Source: Niallia sp. NCCP-28
GTDB taxonomy: Bacteria; Bacillota; Bacilli; Bacillales; Cytobacillaceae
NCBI RefSeq assembly: GCF_023168165.1
Contig: NZ_BQYJ01000001.1
Coordinates: 1 to 64,000, forward strand
Direction of reading: 5' to 3'
DNA length: 64,000 bases
The notes under the pieces were generated by a model. The model saw nothing but the letters and a program-made list of their open reading frames with translations. It was not told where the DNA came from and made no database searches. Below are positions 33,749 to 43,212 of this stretch, one piece after another (position 1 is the first letter of the stretch; every line of letters starts with the position of its first letter). Made by a program: the position numbers and the translations under genes.

Positions 33749-35002
33749 TTAAACAATCTCAAACACAACCTGCACAACCGATAACAATATCCCAATAATA
33801 AATCCGCAAACTGCCCCATTTACACGAATCCACTGCAAGTCTTTGCCCACATTATTTTCAATCATATCTGTTAATGTTTCATCATCTAATTTATTTAGAT
33901 TGTCTCTCACAAGATCTCCAATTTTATCATGGTTATTTTCAATAAGAATGGATAATTGTTTTTGAATCCATAAATCAATGACGATTTTATTTTCATTCAT
34001 TTTCTCTAAAAGGTTTGCTGCGAGCGGTAGGAAATACTCCTCCATAAATCTTTCCCCTTCTACAAAATCAAGGGCTTTTAGCTGCAATTGTTTAAGAGTT
34101 TCTGTAATGGTTTCATCTGATTTCCAATTATCTAAAAGGCGAATTTTCCATTTTTCAATCCCTAAAAGCACTTTTTCATTTTCATTTAACCCTTCAATTT
34201 CTTTACGGATAAACGTTAATAATGCTTCACGATTCGGCTCATATTCATAACGCAAACTTTTTACTGCACTGATTAATAAATTCTGGATAATTTTCCCTAA
34301 TTTTTCCTCTGTCATCAAATTTTGAATGGATTTGATGGCAAATTGCAGCATTCCATCAGCTTTTACATTGTTTAAAACATTCATGGATACATTTCCAAGT
34401 TTATGAACAGTATCTTCTTTTTTCAGCCATTGCTCCACCTTCACCAAAATATGATCCAGCGCCTTTTCATCCACTTTTTCAGTCAATAGTTGGCTGCTGA
34501 TCATTTGCAGAATTTTTTTCATATCTACATTGGATAAAGTTGCAATAATTTGTTTTTTTACAAATGGCGTCATTTTCTCTACGTCCATATAGCGGATGAT
34601 TTGTTGCATCCAGCTAACAGCCAATTTTTGAAAAACTGCCGTTTGTATTTTGGCAGCCGCTGTTTGATAGATTTTTTCCGTAAACGGAACATGCTTGACT
34701 TTATCTTGAATGCTTTCTTTGGACAGCCAATCATTTTTTAAGACAGAAATCAATCCATTGATCATACGATTGCGATTTTTCGGAAGCAAAGCAGTATGAG
34801 GTATGGGAAGCCCCAGTGGATGACGGAATAAAGCCGTTACCGCAAACCAGTCTGCTAATCCTCCAATCAGTCCTGCTTCAAATCCGCCATGCAGCAATAA
34901 TATCCATAAAGTATCTTGAAAAGGCATTGTTCCAAGGAAACCTACCAACATAACAATCAGTGAGATTCTAGCAAGTTTTCTTGATGATTTTTTTTTCGAC
35001 AT
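33749..35002 (-). CDS. DUF445 family membrane protein
   Basis: A 417-residue protein of the DUF445 family (Bacillus YheB-like). Two membrane segments near the N-terminus carry G-L-I-G-G-L-A-D-W-F-A-V-T-A-L-F-R-H-P-L-G-L-P-I-P-H-T, the hallmark of the family. A long amphipathic helical middle follows, with a last membrane segment at the C-terminus (N-G-A-V-C-G-F-I-I-G-I-L-L-S-V-V-Q). Function unknown. Monocistronic. Confidence 0.8.
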   Translation of the reverse strand: MSKKKSSRKLARISLIVMLVGFLGTMPFQDTLWILLLHGGFEAGLIGGLADWFAVTALFRHPLGLPIPHTALLPKNRNRMINGLISVLKNDWLSKESIQDKVKHVPFTEKIYQTAAAKIQTAVFQKLAVSWMQQIIRYMDVEKMTPFVKKQIIATLSNVDMKKILQMISSQLLTEKVDEKALDHILVKVEQWLKKEDTVHKLGNVSMNVLNNVKADGMLQFAIKSIQNLMTEEKLGKIIQNLLISAVKSLRYEYEPNREALLTFIRKEIEGLNENEKVLLGIEKWKIRLLDNWKSDETITETLKQLQLKALDFVEGERFMEEYFLPLAANLLEKMNENKIVIDLWIQKQLSILIENNHDKIGDLVRDNLNKLDDETLTDMIENNVGKDLQWIRVNGAVCGFIIGILLSVVQVVFEIV

Positions 35003-35315
35003 TTTTTTCCCTCATTTTAACATGATAAAAAGTTAACATACTCTAATTATACCAACTATGTTGAAATCATTGGAGAAATTAGATCTGCTACATTCTTTTT
35101 ATTATAACAGTTGAACAAGGAAAAATGAAAAAAGAAAGAAGCGATTTTCACAAAATTAAATATTTTGGATTGTTTTTATATAGATTGCCGCTAATTAAGC
35201 CACCATCATTCAAAAATTTTTTTATCTTATCCGACAAACAATTAAAACAGCCTTTTGATAATAGAAACAGAGTCTAACATCCATTCGGGTATGACCTCTG
35301 CTGTTTTCTAGCCAA
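35003..35315. other. Intergenic region
   Basis: Apart from the hairpin at 35266-35311, nothing notable: AT-rich DNA between the DUF445 start and the ZnuA-like stop. There is no sign of the znuC/znuB genes that often accompany znuA. Confidence 0.5.
35266..35311 (-). terminator. Probable terminator of the ZnuA-like gene
   Basis: On the minus strand AAACAGCAGAG pairs imperfectly with CTCTGTTTC around a 23-nt loop, then TATT. It lies directly after the stop codon. Confidence 0.5.
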
Positions 35316-36323
35316 TTATTTTTGATTTTCCACTAACTTTTCCAAATTATTTTCCATAACACCAATATAATCTAGCCCTTTTTTCTGATCTTCTTCGCTT
35401 AATCCTTCTAATGTGCTTAATACTTCTGTTTTTGCCCCAATTTCTGAAGCAAGTGTTTTTGCTATTTTAGGAGAAGCAAGCTCTTCAAAATAAATGACTT
35501 TTACCTCATGTTCTTTTGCAAACTTTTTTAATTCTGCTAATTTTTGAGCACTCGGTTCTTCATCTGGAGATAATCCTGCAATTGGAACTTGCACCATTCC
35601 ATATTCATTAGTCAAATAATGAAAGGCAGCATGTTGAGTGATCAGCTCTTTTTTCGCTACATTTTGTAATGCTGTACGATAGTTATGATCTAATTCTTTT
35701 AGGTCTTCGATATATGCGGCACTATTTTGCTCATATGCTTTCTTATTAGCGGGGTCCACACTTATTAAAGCATCTGTAATAGTTGCTACTTCTTTTTGCG
35801 CCAACGCTGGGCTTAGCCATACATGGGGATCTTTTGCATGGCTATGTTCATGGCTTTCTTCCTCATGTTCATGGCCATCTTCTTCATGTTCATGTTCCTC
35901 TTCATGTTCATGTTCCTCTTCTTCCCCATCTGCTAAACTTATGCCCTTGCTTGCTTCAATAAACTTTACCTTGCTGTCTCCAATACTCTTTTTTATATCC
36001 GCTGCCCATGTTTCCATATATTCGCTGTTATAAATAAACAGACTGGCATTTTGAATATTTCCCATATCCTTTGGCGTCGGCTCCCAGTCATGTGGTTCCA
36101 TTGTAGATGGAATAAGCAATTCAACATCTGCCGCATCGCCTGCGATTTGTTTTGTAAATTCATACATAGGATAAAACGTTGTGACAACTTTTATTTTTTC
36201 TGTTTTGCTTTTCTCCTTATTTTCATTTGAATTGCTGACACTTTCCTTATTGCCGCATCCTGCTAATAAAATAAGGGCAGCAGTCCCTATTAATAATGTT
36301 TTTAAACGATTTGATTTTCTCAT
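35316..36323 (-). CDS. znuA: Zinc ABC transporter substrate-binding lipoprotein (ZnuA/AdcA type)
   Basis: A 335-residue cluster A-I metal-binding lipoprotein. The lipobox is L-L-A-G-C with Cys23. A His/Glu-rich loop of about 40 residues (repeats of H-E-H-E-E-E and D-G-H-E-H-E-E) precedes D-P-H-V-W-L-S-P. The metal-site histidines are in E-P-H-D-W-E-P-T, D-P-H-V-W and T-Q-H-A-A-F-H-Y. The His-rich loop is typical of zinc, not manganese, binders. The ATG at 36323 follows GTGGGGA; a GTG at 36338 is less likely. Zur boxes lie upstream. No permease or ATPase gene follows, so it must serve an importer encoded elsewhere. Confidence 0.85.
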   Translation of the reverse strand: MRKSNRLKTLLIGTAALILLAGCGNKESVSNSNENKEKSKTEKIKVVTTFYPMYEFTKQIAGDAADVELLIPSTMEPHDWEPTPKDMGNIQNASLFIYNSEYMETWAADIKKSIGDSKVKFIEASKGISLADGEEEEHEHEEEHEHEEDGHEHEEESHEHSHAKDPHVWLSPALAQKEVATITDALISVDPANKKAYEQNSAAYIEDLKELDHNYRTALQNVAKKELITQHAAFHYLTNEYGMVQVPIAGLSPDEEPSAQKLAELKKFAKEHEVKVIYFEELASPKIAKTLASEIGAKTEVLSTLEGLSEEDQKKGLDYIGVMENNLEKLVENQK

Positions 36324-36352
36324 ATTTCCCCACACCACTTTCTATTTTTTAT

Positions 36353-36373
36353 AAAGCAAAATAATTACGTTTT
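36353..36373 (-). promoter_or_regulatory. Weak Zur-like box
   Basis: AAAGCAAAAT-A-ATTACGTTTT. The right half is 9/10 and the left half 7/10 of the AAATCGTAAT-N-ATTACGATTT consensus. It is 30 nt from the ZnuA-like start. Confidence 0.45.
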
Positions 36374-36485
36374 ACAAATTATTATTATACAAAAGATATG
36401 TTTACCGCTTAATATGTAGGCAAATTTCTTATAGAATGGATAATGAATTACTTTTATTATCTGCTTATAATTTTGTTATTTTCCC

Positions 36486-36506
36486 AATACGAAACAATTA
36501 CGATTT
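36486..36506 (-). promoter_or_regulatory. Half-degenerate Zur-like box
   Basis: AATACGAAAC-A-ATTACGATTT. One half is perfect (10/10) and the other 6/10. It is about 165 nt upstream of the ZnuA-like start. Confidence 0.45.
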
Positions 36507-36538
36507 AATCATTGAAATTTTATTTTATAATCCGGTTT

Positions 36539-36586
36539 TTAAGTACCTGCTAATAAAATGCTAGCTTTTATTTTCACTTCCGTCAT
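36539..36586 (-). other. Micro-frame after Zur box (15 codons)
   Basis: AGAAAGGAG followed by ATG opens M-T-E-V-K-I-K-A-S-I-L-L-A-G-T and a stop, 27 nt downstream of the strong Zur box at 36613. It could be a leader peptide or the 5' stub of a deleted Zur-regulated gene. It is too short to call a gene. Confidence 0.25.
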
Positions 36587-36612
36587 TCTCCTTTCTATCA
36601 ATAGAATTAACC

Positions 36613-36633
36613 AAAACGAAATTATTACGATTT
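36613..36633 (-). promoter_or_regulatory. Zur box
   Basis: AAAACGAAAT-T-ATTACGATTT. One half is perfect and the other 8/10. On the minus strand a candidate promoter (TTGCAA, 17 nt, TAAAAT) lies just upstream. It likely controls a transcript running through the micro-frame to the ZnuA-like gene. Confidence 0.6.
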
Positions 36634-36698
36634 GCTTAATGCTATTTTTTATTTTAATAAGAGTTTCCCACATTTGCAAGCTTTATTTTGCTATTATT

Positions 36699-36739
36699 CT
36701 TCTCCAACCATCAAGCAGTTCTCTGGATGATTAGAGAAG
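36699..36739 (-). terminator. Hairpin after the DUF1697 gene
   Basis: CTTCTCTAATCATC pairs with GATGGTTGGAGAAG (with G-U pairs), about 50 nt past the DUF1697 stop. No strong T run. Confidence 0.45.
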
Positions 36740-36788
36740 TGTTTTCCTCTTATAAAATGAGGTTAAGCCATCCATGATAGCATCACAC

Positions 36789-37349
36789 TCAACTTTGCAT
36801 TTCTTTTGCCATACCCACCAGGTTATTCAGCGTTTTCCAGTTGCGAACTGTTGTCGAAACACTTAATTTTGATAAACTATTCACCAGTTTCGAATTACGA
36901 ATACTATCGTAAAACAAAAGATAGATATCTTGTCCAGAAATATGGTATTTTTCTCTGTCATTTTTATATGTATCTAATCTTTTTATATCTTCTTCCAATA
37001 ACATATCAGTACAAAGTGCCACATACTGACTTTCTGCTGTTGAAGCTGCTTTTGCCGCTATAATCCAATTTTCTGGAAATGGACAATGATTTATGATTTT
37101 TTCTAATTCATTAGCAGTTCTTAATACTACCGTGCACAAAAATCCGTAGTCTGTCTCTATGCTTTGCTCCATCCTTTTCTGCAGGATTTTTTTCTCTTCT
37201 ATAGATTTGAATACTACATTGCCGCTTTGAATATATGTTTTCACATCTGATAGCCCTATTTTCACGAGGCTTTCCCGCAATTCTGCCATTTTGATTTTAT
37301 GATGCCCACCAACATTAATGCCTCTTATAAAAGCAATATAAATGGTCAT
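36789..37349 (-). CDS. DUF1697 family protein
   Basis: A 186-residue protein of the DUF1697 family. The hallmark Y-I-A-F-I-R-G-I-N-V-G-G-H-H-K-I-K-M-A-E-L at the N-terminus, T-Y-I-Q-S-G-N-V-V-F, and the late W-K-T-L-N-N-L are all present. The start at 37349 follows AAGGAG; the frame extends to 37379 but without a ribosome binding site. Function unknown. Monocistronic. Confidence 0.8.
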   Translation of the reverse strand: MTIYIAFIRGINVGGHHKIKMAELRESLVKIGLSDVKTYIQSGNVVFKSIEEKKILQKRMEQSIETDYGFLCTVVLRTANELEKIINHCPFPENWIIAAKAASTAESQYVALCTDMLLEEDIKRLDTYKNDREKYHISGQDIYLLFYDSIRNSKLVNSLSKLSVSTTVRNWKTLNNLVGMAKEMQS

Positions 37350-37443
37350 GACTTTGCTCCTTTTTCTGTTATTTAACAAAGATACCCATGCAAGCAGTAA
37401 CGAGTTCCAGTCGATTAATAGTTATATTTTTATCATAACATGC

Positions 37444-37477
37444 AAAAAGGCTTCAGCTGAATCTGAAACCCTTTTTT
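37444..37477. terminator. Terminator-like hairpin
   Basis: AAAAAGGCTTCAG pairs with CTGAAACCCTTTTT around a 6-nt loop (one mismatch on each side). It lies between the DUF1697 promoter region and the small membrane protein gene. Confidence 0.65.
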
Positions 37478-37633
37478 CTCTATTTATTCTTTTATTTTCT
37501 GTTAATATCCTAGCCTATCCAATTAGGATTTTCTTCAAATTCTACAAATAGCACTAGTGAATGAGAAGGAAATATATTACTTGTACAGCTAGAAGACCTA
37601 CTAAAATAATAATCGCCCCTCTGTTTTTAGTTG

Positions 37634-37915
37634 CTATATGTTTAGTAGAAAAAGAGGCACTCCTAGACCGATAATCCATAACATTGGAAGGAAATTAACA
37701 ATAATGGCAAGTTTCTTTTTTCGTTTTCTATAAATCCATGCATATATGGAGCAAATAATGACAAACAGCGGATAAACACCAATGCCAATAACAAAAGCAC
37801 TATTGGCAAAACTAATACCTTGATCAAAACTCATAAAAGACATGCCAAATACCACAAGCCATGGAAGAAGACAAACTGCATATAAAATTTGACTGATTAC
37901 TAAATATGTCTTCAC
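37634..37915 (-). CDS. Hypothetical small membrane protein
   Basis: A 93-residue protein with three predicted membrane helices. Preferred start is the GTG at 37915 (V-K-T-Y-L-V-I-S-Q-I), which follows AGGAGGGAA at normal spacing. A longer frame to 37939 would place the ribosome binding site inside the gene. A basic cytoplasmic loop R-K-R-K-K-K lies between helices 2 and 3. No family recognised. Confidence 0.55.
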   Translation of the reverse strand: MKTYLVISQILYAVCLLPWLVVFGMSFMSFDQGISFANSAFVIGIGVYPLFVIICSIYAWIYRKRKKKLAIIVNFLPMLWIIGLGVPLFLLNI

Positions 37916-38106
37916 ATTATTCCTCCCTAAAACAAGCAAGTTCTTCTATTGCACCAGATCGCTTTCCCTTTTAATATATGTATCTATTCATTTTAATCGT
38001 TAATAATTGTTTCTTCTAAATGGCAAAATCTAATGCAAACCTGATGTTATAAGTATCATGCGTATACAAATAAGAAGATATTGCCTTTCTGTTGCTTTTT
38101 CCATAA

Positions 38107-38144
38107 CTCAAAAAAGCCTTCAGGAACAAGAAGGCCTTTTTGAG
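38107..38144 (-). terminator. Terminator of the second sugar importer operon
   Basis: CAAAAAGGCCTTC pairs with GAAGGCTTTTTTG around TTGTTCCT, about 50 nt past the last permease gene. Confidence 0.8.
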
Positions 38145-38194
38145 CATTTCTTTTGTTCAGGACACTAAATAAATCAGCAAGCAGTTAAGCGAAA

Positions 38195-39022
38195 TTATCC
38201 CTTCACAGAACCTGCTGCAATTCCTTTTACAATTTTCTCTTGTGCAACCAAATATACTAATAAAAGAGGAAGGCTTCCTAATGTTAATGCTGCCATAATG
38301 CCTGGTACATTCACCGAAAACTCTCCATAAAACTCCCTTAAACCAAGAGGCAATGTAGCGCTTTCTGGTGAATTCGTCAAAACTAGTGCAAAAATAAATT
38401 CATTCCATATATGAATAAAATTGTATATCGCTACAGTAGCTACTGCCGGCGTCAAAAGAGGAAAAAGAATTTTCCAAAATAAGCGAAAATGACCACAGCC
38501 ATCAATTTTGGCAGACTCCTCTAATTCTTTCGGAAGATCTTGCAAAAATTGTGTAAAAATAACAACAGAAATCGGGATGGAGAATGCTACATAGGGACCA
38601 ATTAGCCCCCAAATGGTATCATATAACCCCATATTTATGGTAAGCAAATAAATTGGGATTAATGTTGTATGTATTGGTATCATCATCCCCACCATAAAAA
38701 GGATAAATAATGGACGATTTAATTTAAATTTCATTCTCGCTAAAGGGTAACTGGCCATAGCAGAAATTACAATCACAATCACAACAGAAATGACCGAAAC
38801 CACTATACTATTGCCGAAATAACGAATAAAGCTGGAAGAAAGCACTGTGCTGTAGTTATCAAATGTAAACACATTGGGGAACGACCAAGGAGAAGTCATA
38901 AATTCTAGTTGGCTTTTAAAAGATGAATTAATCATAATTAAATATGGCAATCCAGTAAAAATCAACAAGATAATAGCCAAAGCATATAGAGGCATATTGC
39001 TTATTTTTTTTATAATATTCAT
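38195..39022 (-). CDS. Sugar ABC transporter permease, MalG type (second importer)
   Basis: A 275-residue permease of the carbohydrate uptake 1 family with six predicted helices and the EAA loop E-E-S-A-K-I-D-G-C-G-H-F-R-L-F. Its start directly abuts the stop of the upstream permease (39022/39023), so translation is coupled. It is the last gene of a binding protein/permease/permease operon that lacks its own ATPase. The locus context (LacI regulator, two dehydrogenases, ThuA protein) suggests a disaccharide or glycoside substrate. Confidence 0.82.
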   Translation of the reverse strand: MNIIKKISNMPLYALAIILLIFTGLPYLIMINSSFKSQLEFMTSPWSFPNVFTFDNYSTVLSSSFIRYFGNSIVVSVISVVIVIVISAMASYPLARMKFKLNRPLFILFMVGMMIPIHTTLIPIYLLTINMGLYDTIWGLIGPYVAFSIPISVVIFTQFLQDLPKELEESAKIDGCGHFRLFWKILFPLLTPAVATVAIYNFIHIWNEFIFALVLTNSPESATLPLGLREFYGEFSVNVPGIMAALTLGSLPLLLVYLVAQEKIVKGIAAGSVKG

Positions 39023-39976
39023 CTAGTTCGCCCCTTTTCTTTTTTGTTCAGAAGTTACAATGATAACTGTAATAACTAATGCGATTAAAAACATAGCGAA
39101 TGAAATGCTGCTGCCATATCCCATATTAAAGTTTGTAAATGTTTCTTCATACATATAAGTTGCCATCAATTCTGTTGAATTATTAGGTCCTCCACCTGTC
39201 ATTACATAAATCAAATCGAAATACTTCAGTGATCCAATGATGGATAAAATGCTCGATGTAACAATGGTCGGCATTAATAATGGCAAAGTTAATTTTAAAA
39301 AGCGCTGTTTGGCATTTGCTCCATCAATCATTGCTGCCTCATAAAGCTCCTCTGGAATACCAACAATTGCCGCTCTAAATAAAATCATATAAAATGGCGC
39401 AAATTGCCAGCAAATAGTTGCGATAACTGCCCAAATCGCTGTATTTTCATTGCCAAGCCAACCTTTTTGCCAGGATTCCAACCCAACCCATCCAAGCATT
39501 TGATTTACAATACCAAAATTGCCATCATACATAAAGGTAAACAATATCCCAATGGCAACAGTCGACATTAAAAATGGCATGAAATAAATCGATCGAAAAA
39601 ACCGCATGCCCTTTAATGGACTAAATAATAAAAGCGCCATTATTAAACCAAGGGGAAGCTGAGTAAATAAGGAAGATGCAACTAATAGAGAATTATTTCC
39701 AAAGGCCTCCCAAAACACCCCATCTTTTAATAGATTGATATAATTCTGAATGCCAATAAACTCAAAGCTATTATCGATTCCAGACCAATTAAAAAGACTG
39801 TAGTAAAAAGTCATTCCAATAGAATAAACAACAAAAATCCCGTATATCAATAAAGCTGGAGCAATAAACCCTGCAATAACAAGCATATTTTTCAGCTTCG
39901 GAGACATTTTTTTCTTTATTGCTAAATCCGCAGGAATTGTAGATACAGATGAGTATTCCATATTATTTTTCAACAT
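39023..39976 (-). CDS. Sugar ABC transporter permease, MalF type (second importer)
   Basis: A 317-residue permease with a cytoplasmic N-terminus of about 30 residues, six predicted helices and the EAA loop Y-E-A-A-M-I-D-G-A-N-A-K-Q-R-F. It follows the binding-protein gene by about 70 nt and is immediately followed by its partner permease. The start follows AGGGTGG. Confidence 0.82.
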   Translation of the reverse strand: MLKNNMEYSSVSTIPADLAIKKKMSPKLKNMLVIAGFIAPALLIYGIFVVYSIGMTFYYSLFNWSGIDNSFEFIGIQNYINLLKDGVFWEAFGNNSLLVASSLFTQLPLGLIMALLLFSPLKGMRFFRSIYFMPFLMSTVAIGILFTFMYDGNFGIVNQMLGWVGLESWQKGWLGNENTAIWAVIATICWQFAPFYMILFRAAIVGIPEELYEAAMIDGANAKQRFLKLTLPLLMPTIVTSSILSIIGSLKYFDLIYVMTGGGPNNSTELMATYMYEETFTNFNMGYGSSISFAMFLIALVITVIIVTSEQKRKGAN

Positions 39977-40044
39977 TCCACCACCCTAGTTATTTTTAGA
40001 AGACTAAATCAAAACGGAATGATATAGCCTTCTATTATTCCGTT

Positions 40045-41352
40045 CTATTTAATAATTTCTTCCGCTTTTTTCTCTACCTTTTTAACAGCATCTTCTGGTG
40101 TCATGGATAGTCCAAAGATTCCTTGCGTTGTATCTAAATGTTCTGTTGCAACTGCTGTTGGAAGGGTTTGATCATAATAGGTTTGCATATATTCTGCGCT
40201 TTCTAGCACCTCATTGATTTTCTTTACATATTCATCTTCATAATTGACACCTCTTACAGCAGAAATACCGCCATTTTTATTGGCCATTTCTTCTGCTGTT
40301 TCTTTGCTTCCTAGTTCCTTTACTAATTCAATAGCAAGATCTTTATTGACGCTTTTTTCTGCTACAGAAAACACAGGGCTTACTCCACCAACGATATCTT
40401 TTGCAGACCCTTTTCCTCCTTCAACTGCTGGAAATAGGAAAAATCCTAGTTTCTTTTCAAATTCAGGCATTTCGTTTCTAATATTTCCAATAATCCAGCT
40501 TCCTTGAATTTCCATTGCAGCCTTATTTGAATAAAGCAATTGTCTTGATTGGCCAGTATCATAGTTTAAGCCATTTACTCCATCAGGGAATGCTCCCATT
40601 TTAACTAACTCTTGAATTTTTGCGGCTGCCTGCACATAAGCTTCATCATCAAATCCTCTGCCTGTGCGTTCATACGCTTCATTAAACAAGTCTTTACCGC
40701 CAATTCTTTCTGCCAAATACATCATATAAAAAGATCCTGGCCACTTAGATTTATTTGCCAGTGCGAAAGGAATAATATTATTTGCTTTTAACTTTTTTAC
40801 AATTGTTATTAATTCATCATACGTTTCCGGCTCTTTAAGCCCATACTTTTCAAAAATTTCTTTATTGTACCATACAGGGACAATATCCATTCCAATTGGC
40901 ACCCCATAAACTTTCTCCTCATAAGTGGCAGGAGAAATCGCTGCTTCTAAATAGCTGTCTTTATCTATCTCTCCAGTAATATCATAAACCTGTCCAGCAT
41001 CGACAAAATTCTTTAGCCATCCGCCTCCCCAAGAGTGGAAAACATCTGGTGGATTGCCCCCTCCCATCGCAACACTTAATTTTGTTTTATATGGATCATT
41101 TTCTTGTCGAACAACTTTAACCGCAACACCAGGATGTTTCTCTTCAAATCTCTTTGCTGCATTTTTTATTGATTCCTCTCCTGCTCCAGTTTCAACATGC
41201 CATATAGTAAGCGTTTTAGAATCAGCACTTCCTGAATTCGAGCTGCCCTCGCTGTTTGTTTTAGTATTTGGCGCACCAGGTTGACAGCCTGCTAAAAGAA
41301 ATAATATTAATATAAAGATAAAACATGTTTTTCTTGTTAACATCCTACTCAT
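40045..41352 (-). CDS. Sugar-binding lipoprotein (second importer)
   Basis: A 435-residue family 1 solute-binding lipoprotein. The signal peptide ends in L-L-A-G-C, followed by a Ser/Gly/Asn-rich linker. The mature domain shows L-T-I-W-H-V-E and F-E-E-K-H-P-G-V, then N-P-P-D-V-F-H-S-W-G-G-G-W. The open frame extends to 41409, but the N-terminal part is not signal-like. The ATG at 41352 (or a TTG six nt before it) fits the GGGGAG site. It is the first gene of the importer operon. A palindrome shared with the LacI gene lies 59-74 nt upstream. Confidence 0.82.
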   Translation of the reverse strand: MSRMLTRKTCFIFILILFLLAGCQPGAPNTKTNSEGSSNSGSADSKTLTIWHVETGAGEESIKNAAKRFEEKHPGVAVKVVRQENDPYKTKLSVAMGGGNPPDVFHSWGGGWLKNFVDAGQVYDITGEIDKDSYLEAAISPATYEEKVYGVPIGMDIVPVWYNKEIFEKYGLKEPETYDELITIVKKLKANNIIPFALANKSKWPGSFYMMYLAERIGGKDLFNEAYERTGRGFDDEAYVQAAAKIQELVKMGAFPDGVNGLNYDTGQSRQLLYSNKAAMEIQGSWIIGNIRNEMPEFEKKLGFFLFPAVEGGKGSAKDIVGGVSPVFSVAEKSVNKDLAIELVKELGSKETAEEMANKNGGISAVRGVNYEDEYVKKINEVLESAEYMQTYYDQTLPTAVATEHLDTTQGIFGLSMTPEDAVKKVEKKAEEIIK

Positions 41353-41716
41353 AGCCAATTCATCTCCCCTTTTCTCTCTTTTCCACCTAAATGATAGGCT
41401 TACAGCCAAAATAAACGCGCGTACATTTTTGTATATTCTAAAGATGGGATTGTCTCTCTCTTAAACACCCCCTTAAAATGTTACCTGGTAAACCTAAAAA
41501 CTAGCTAATACCCTTCAAACTTGTAAGCCTTTTCATAAAATGCCGCGATTTTTTCATATGCTACTTGATAATGCAATTTCTCGAAACGTAAGTCTATTAT
41601 AAAAGTTAGATAGTTTTTAAAAAATAGCTAAACTATACAAAAAAGCCTTTAAAAAATAACTTTTTTTCGTATATAATCGATATCTCTTGCCAAAAGCAAA
41701 TAGAAAGATTTGGCCG
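41353..41716. other. Intergenic region with operator
   Basis: Gap between the importer operon and the regulator gene, both on the minus strand. It contains the LacI-type operator at 41411-41426. No gene seen. Confidence 0.5.
41411..41426 (-). promoter_or_regulatory. LacI-type operator, importer copy
   Basis: ATAAACGCGCGTACAT is an imperfect palindrome centred on CG, the usual form of LacI-family operators. It is nearly the same as the site before the LacI gene (ATGAACGCGTGTACAT). That identity at two promoters of one locus is good evidence of a shared regulator. Confidence 0.65.
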
Positions 41717-42805
41717 CTATAACCATTCAGATAGCTGCAGAATAAGAGCATCATTAAATTTCCTAGGATTATAGGTAGTTATGCTTTCAATTTTTTTTAG
41801 CCTATAAAGCAGTGTGTTGCGATGGATAAATAAATCTTCTGAGGTGGATTGAATATTAAGATTATTCAAGAAGAATACTCGAAGCGTTTCTTTCAGCTCA
41901 TCACAAAGATGCTGCTGAATTCTTTTTTTGATTTTCTCTCGTTTTTGTTTATTAATGCTATTTAATACAAGCTGTATTTCCACATCTTTTATTTTCACCC
42001 TTTGATCCGCTGCAAATTCTAATGCTGAACGAGCATCATTTAAAGCTTCTGGCATTTCTTCCAAATTATCCAATTCATTCCCATAAGAACTCTGGACGTG
42101 ATTATATTGTGTTGCTAAAAAGGTTTCTACTTGGGAATAAATTTCAGCTTTTTTCATAACGGATTGAGAAAAAATGATAATAATAAATGTTTCCACATCA
42201 ATAAAACCATAAATGCAGGAATGATGATGCAAAAAGGCTTCTGCTTTTTCATAAATGCAAGAAAAATTTAAAAGATCATGATGAACTTTGTTCTTAACGG
42301 AAAAAACTATTGGATAATAAGGAGGCTCAGCCTGATATCCTAACAGAGAAAGTTTTTGTTTCACTTTAGCAAATTCTATATTTTTTTTGGGGCTGACTAA
42401 TTCTTCAAGCAAACATTCAGCCGTCCGATGCTTCCATTGCATATTTTTCAATAAAGAATTTTGTTTAATAATTAATTCTGCCAGCCCTACAACCAATGAA
42501 CCGAATTGCTCTACTTTTGAAGGAGTTCCTGATATTCCAACTGCCCCGATAACCTGTTCTTGCATTTTAATCGGCAAATTAAGGCCAAGCTCAGCTCCCT
42601 TCCATTTGCTTATCTCTTTTCGTGTTACAGCGACTGGTTTTTTGGCTTGTATGGCTTCTAATGCACCTGGATCAAAAGCATTAATTCGTTTTTTATCACT
42701 TGAACTAATAATGATTCCTTTTAAGTTGAAAACATTAATATTTCTTTCAATATGCTTCCTTGTTTCCTTGACTACAAGATTTGCTGTTTCCCTAGTAATA
42801 TTCAA
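41717..42805 (-). CDS. CdaR/PucR-type sugar-acid regulator
   Basis: A 362-residue regulator. The N-terminal putative sugar-diacid recognition domain (about residues 1-130) has N-I-N-V-F-N-L-K-G-I-I-I-S-S-S and G-A-V-G-I-S-G. The C-terminal PucR-type helix-turn-helix reads S-E-D-L-F-I-H-R-N-T-L-L-Y-R-L-K-K-I. The TTG at 42805 lies eight nt after AAGGAG; the GTG used for a longer frame sits inside that site. Family members (CdaR, GudR) activate sugar-acid catabolism genes. It lies between the importer and LacI genes. Confidence 0.75.
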   Translation of the reverse strand: MNITRETANLVVKETRKHIERNINVFNLKGIIISSSDKKRINAFDPGALEAIQAKKPVAVTRKEISKWKGAELGLNLPIKMQEQVIGAVGISGTPSKVEQFGSLVVGLAELIIKQNSLLKNMQWKHRTAECLLEELVSPKKNIEFAKVKQKLSLLGYQAEPPYYPIVFSVKNKVHHDLLNFSCIYEKAEAFLHHHSCIYGFIDVETFIIIIFSQSVMKKAEIYSQVETFLATQYNHVQSSYGNELDNLEEMPEALNDARSALEFAADQRVKIKDVEIQLVLNSINKQKREKIKKRIQQHLCDELKETLRVFFLNNLNIQSTSEDLFIHRNTLLYRLKKIESITTYNPRKFNDALILQLSEWL

Positions 42806-43000
42806 TATAATCACTCCTTAACTATACTTTATAGATAGGTTTAGAAAGATTACCGGCACTAGTTGTACTGTAAAACAACTAAGAATTACAAACTTTTTTC
42901 TTGTGATAATAGTGCTAATATGTTGCAGCTGTTAACCAATCAATAAATTTTGCACCCCTTAAATGAGTTTAGCCAATTCCCTGTTGTCTTGCTACCAAAT

Positions 43001-43119
43001 AAAGAGAAACTAACAATCAGGCTTTTACAGACAAGATTCTAATCTTAAGATTTATCGTCCTCTTTTATAATTCTTAAGGTGGAAATCAAAAACCCAATAT
43101 GGCCTGATGATTGATAATT
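43001..43119 (+). repeat. Dispersed intergenic repeat, long form, copy E
   Basis: AAGAGAAACTAACAATCAGG, CTTTTACAGACAAG, then CCTCTTTTATAATTCTTAAG and GTGGAAATCAAAAACCC, ending GATTGATAAT. Diverged but alignable to copies A and D over most of its length. It lies between the CdaR-like and LacI genes. Confidence 0.55.
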
Positions 43120-43212
43120 AAGAAGATTAAGTATGTATACAAATGGGACTAACAACATAATATCATAATTAATCACACTTTAATATTGACAATTCACAAA
43201 AAAAAAGCGAAA

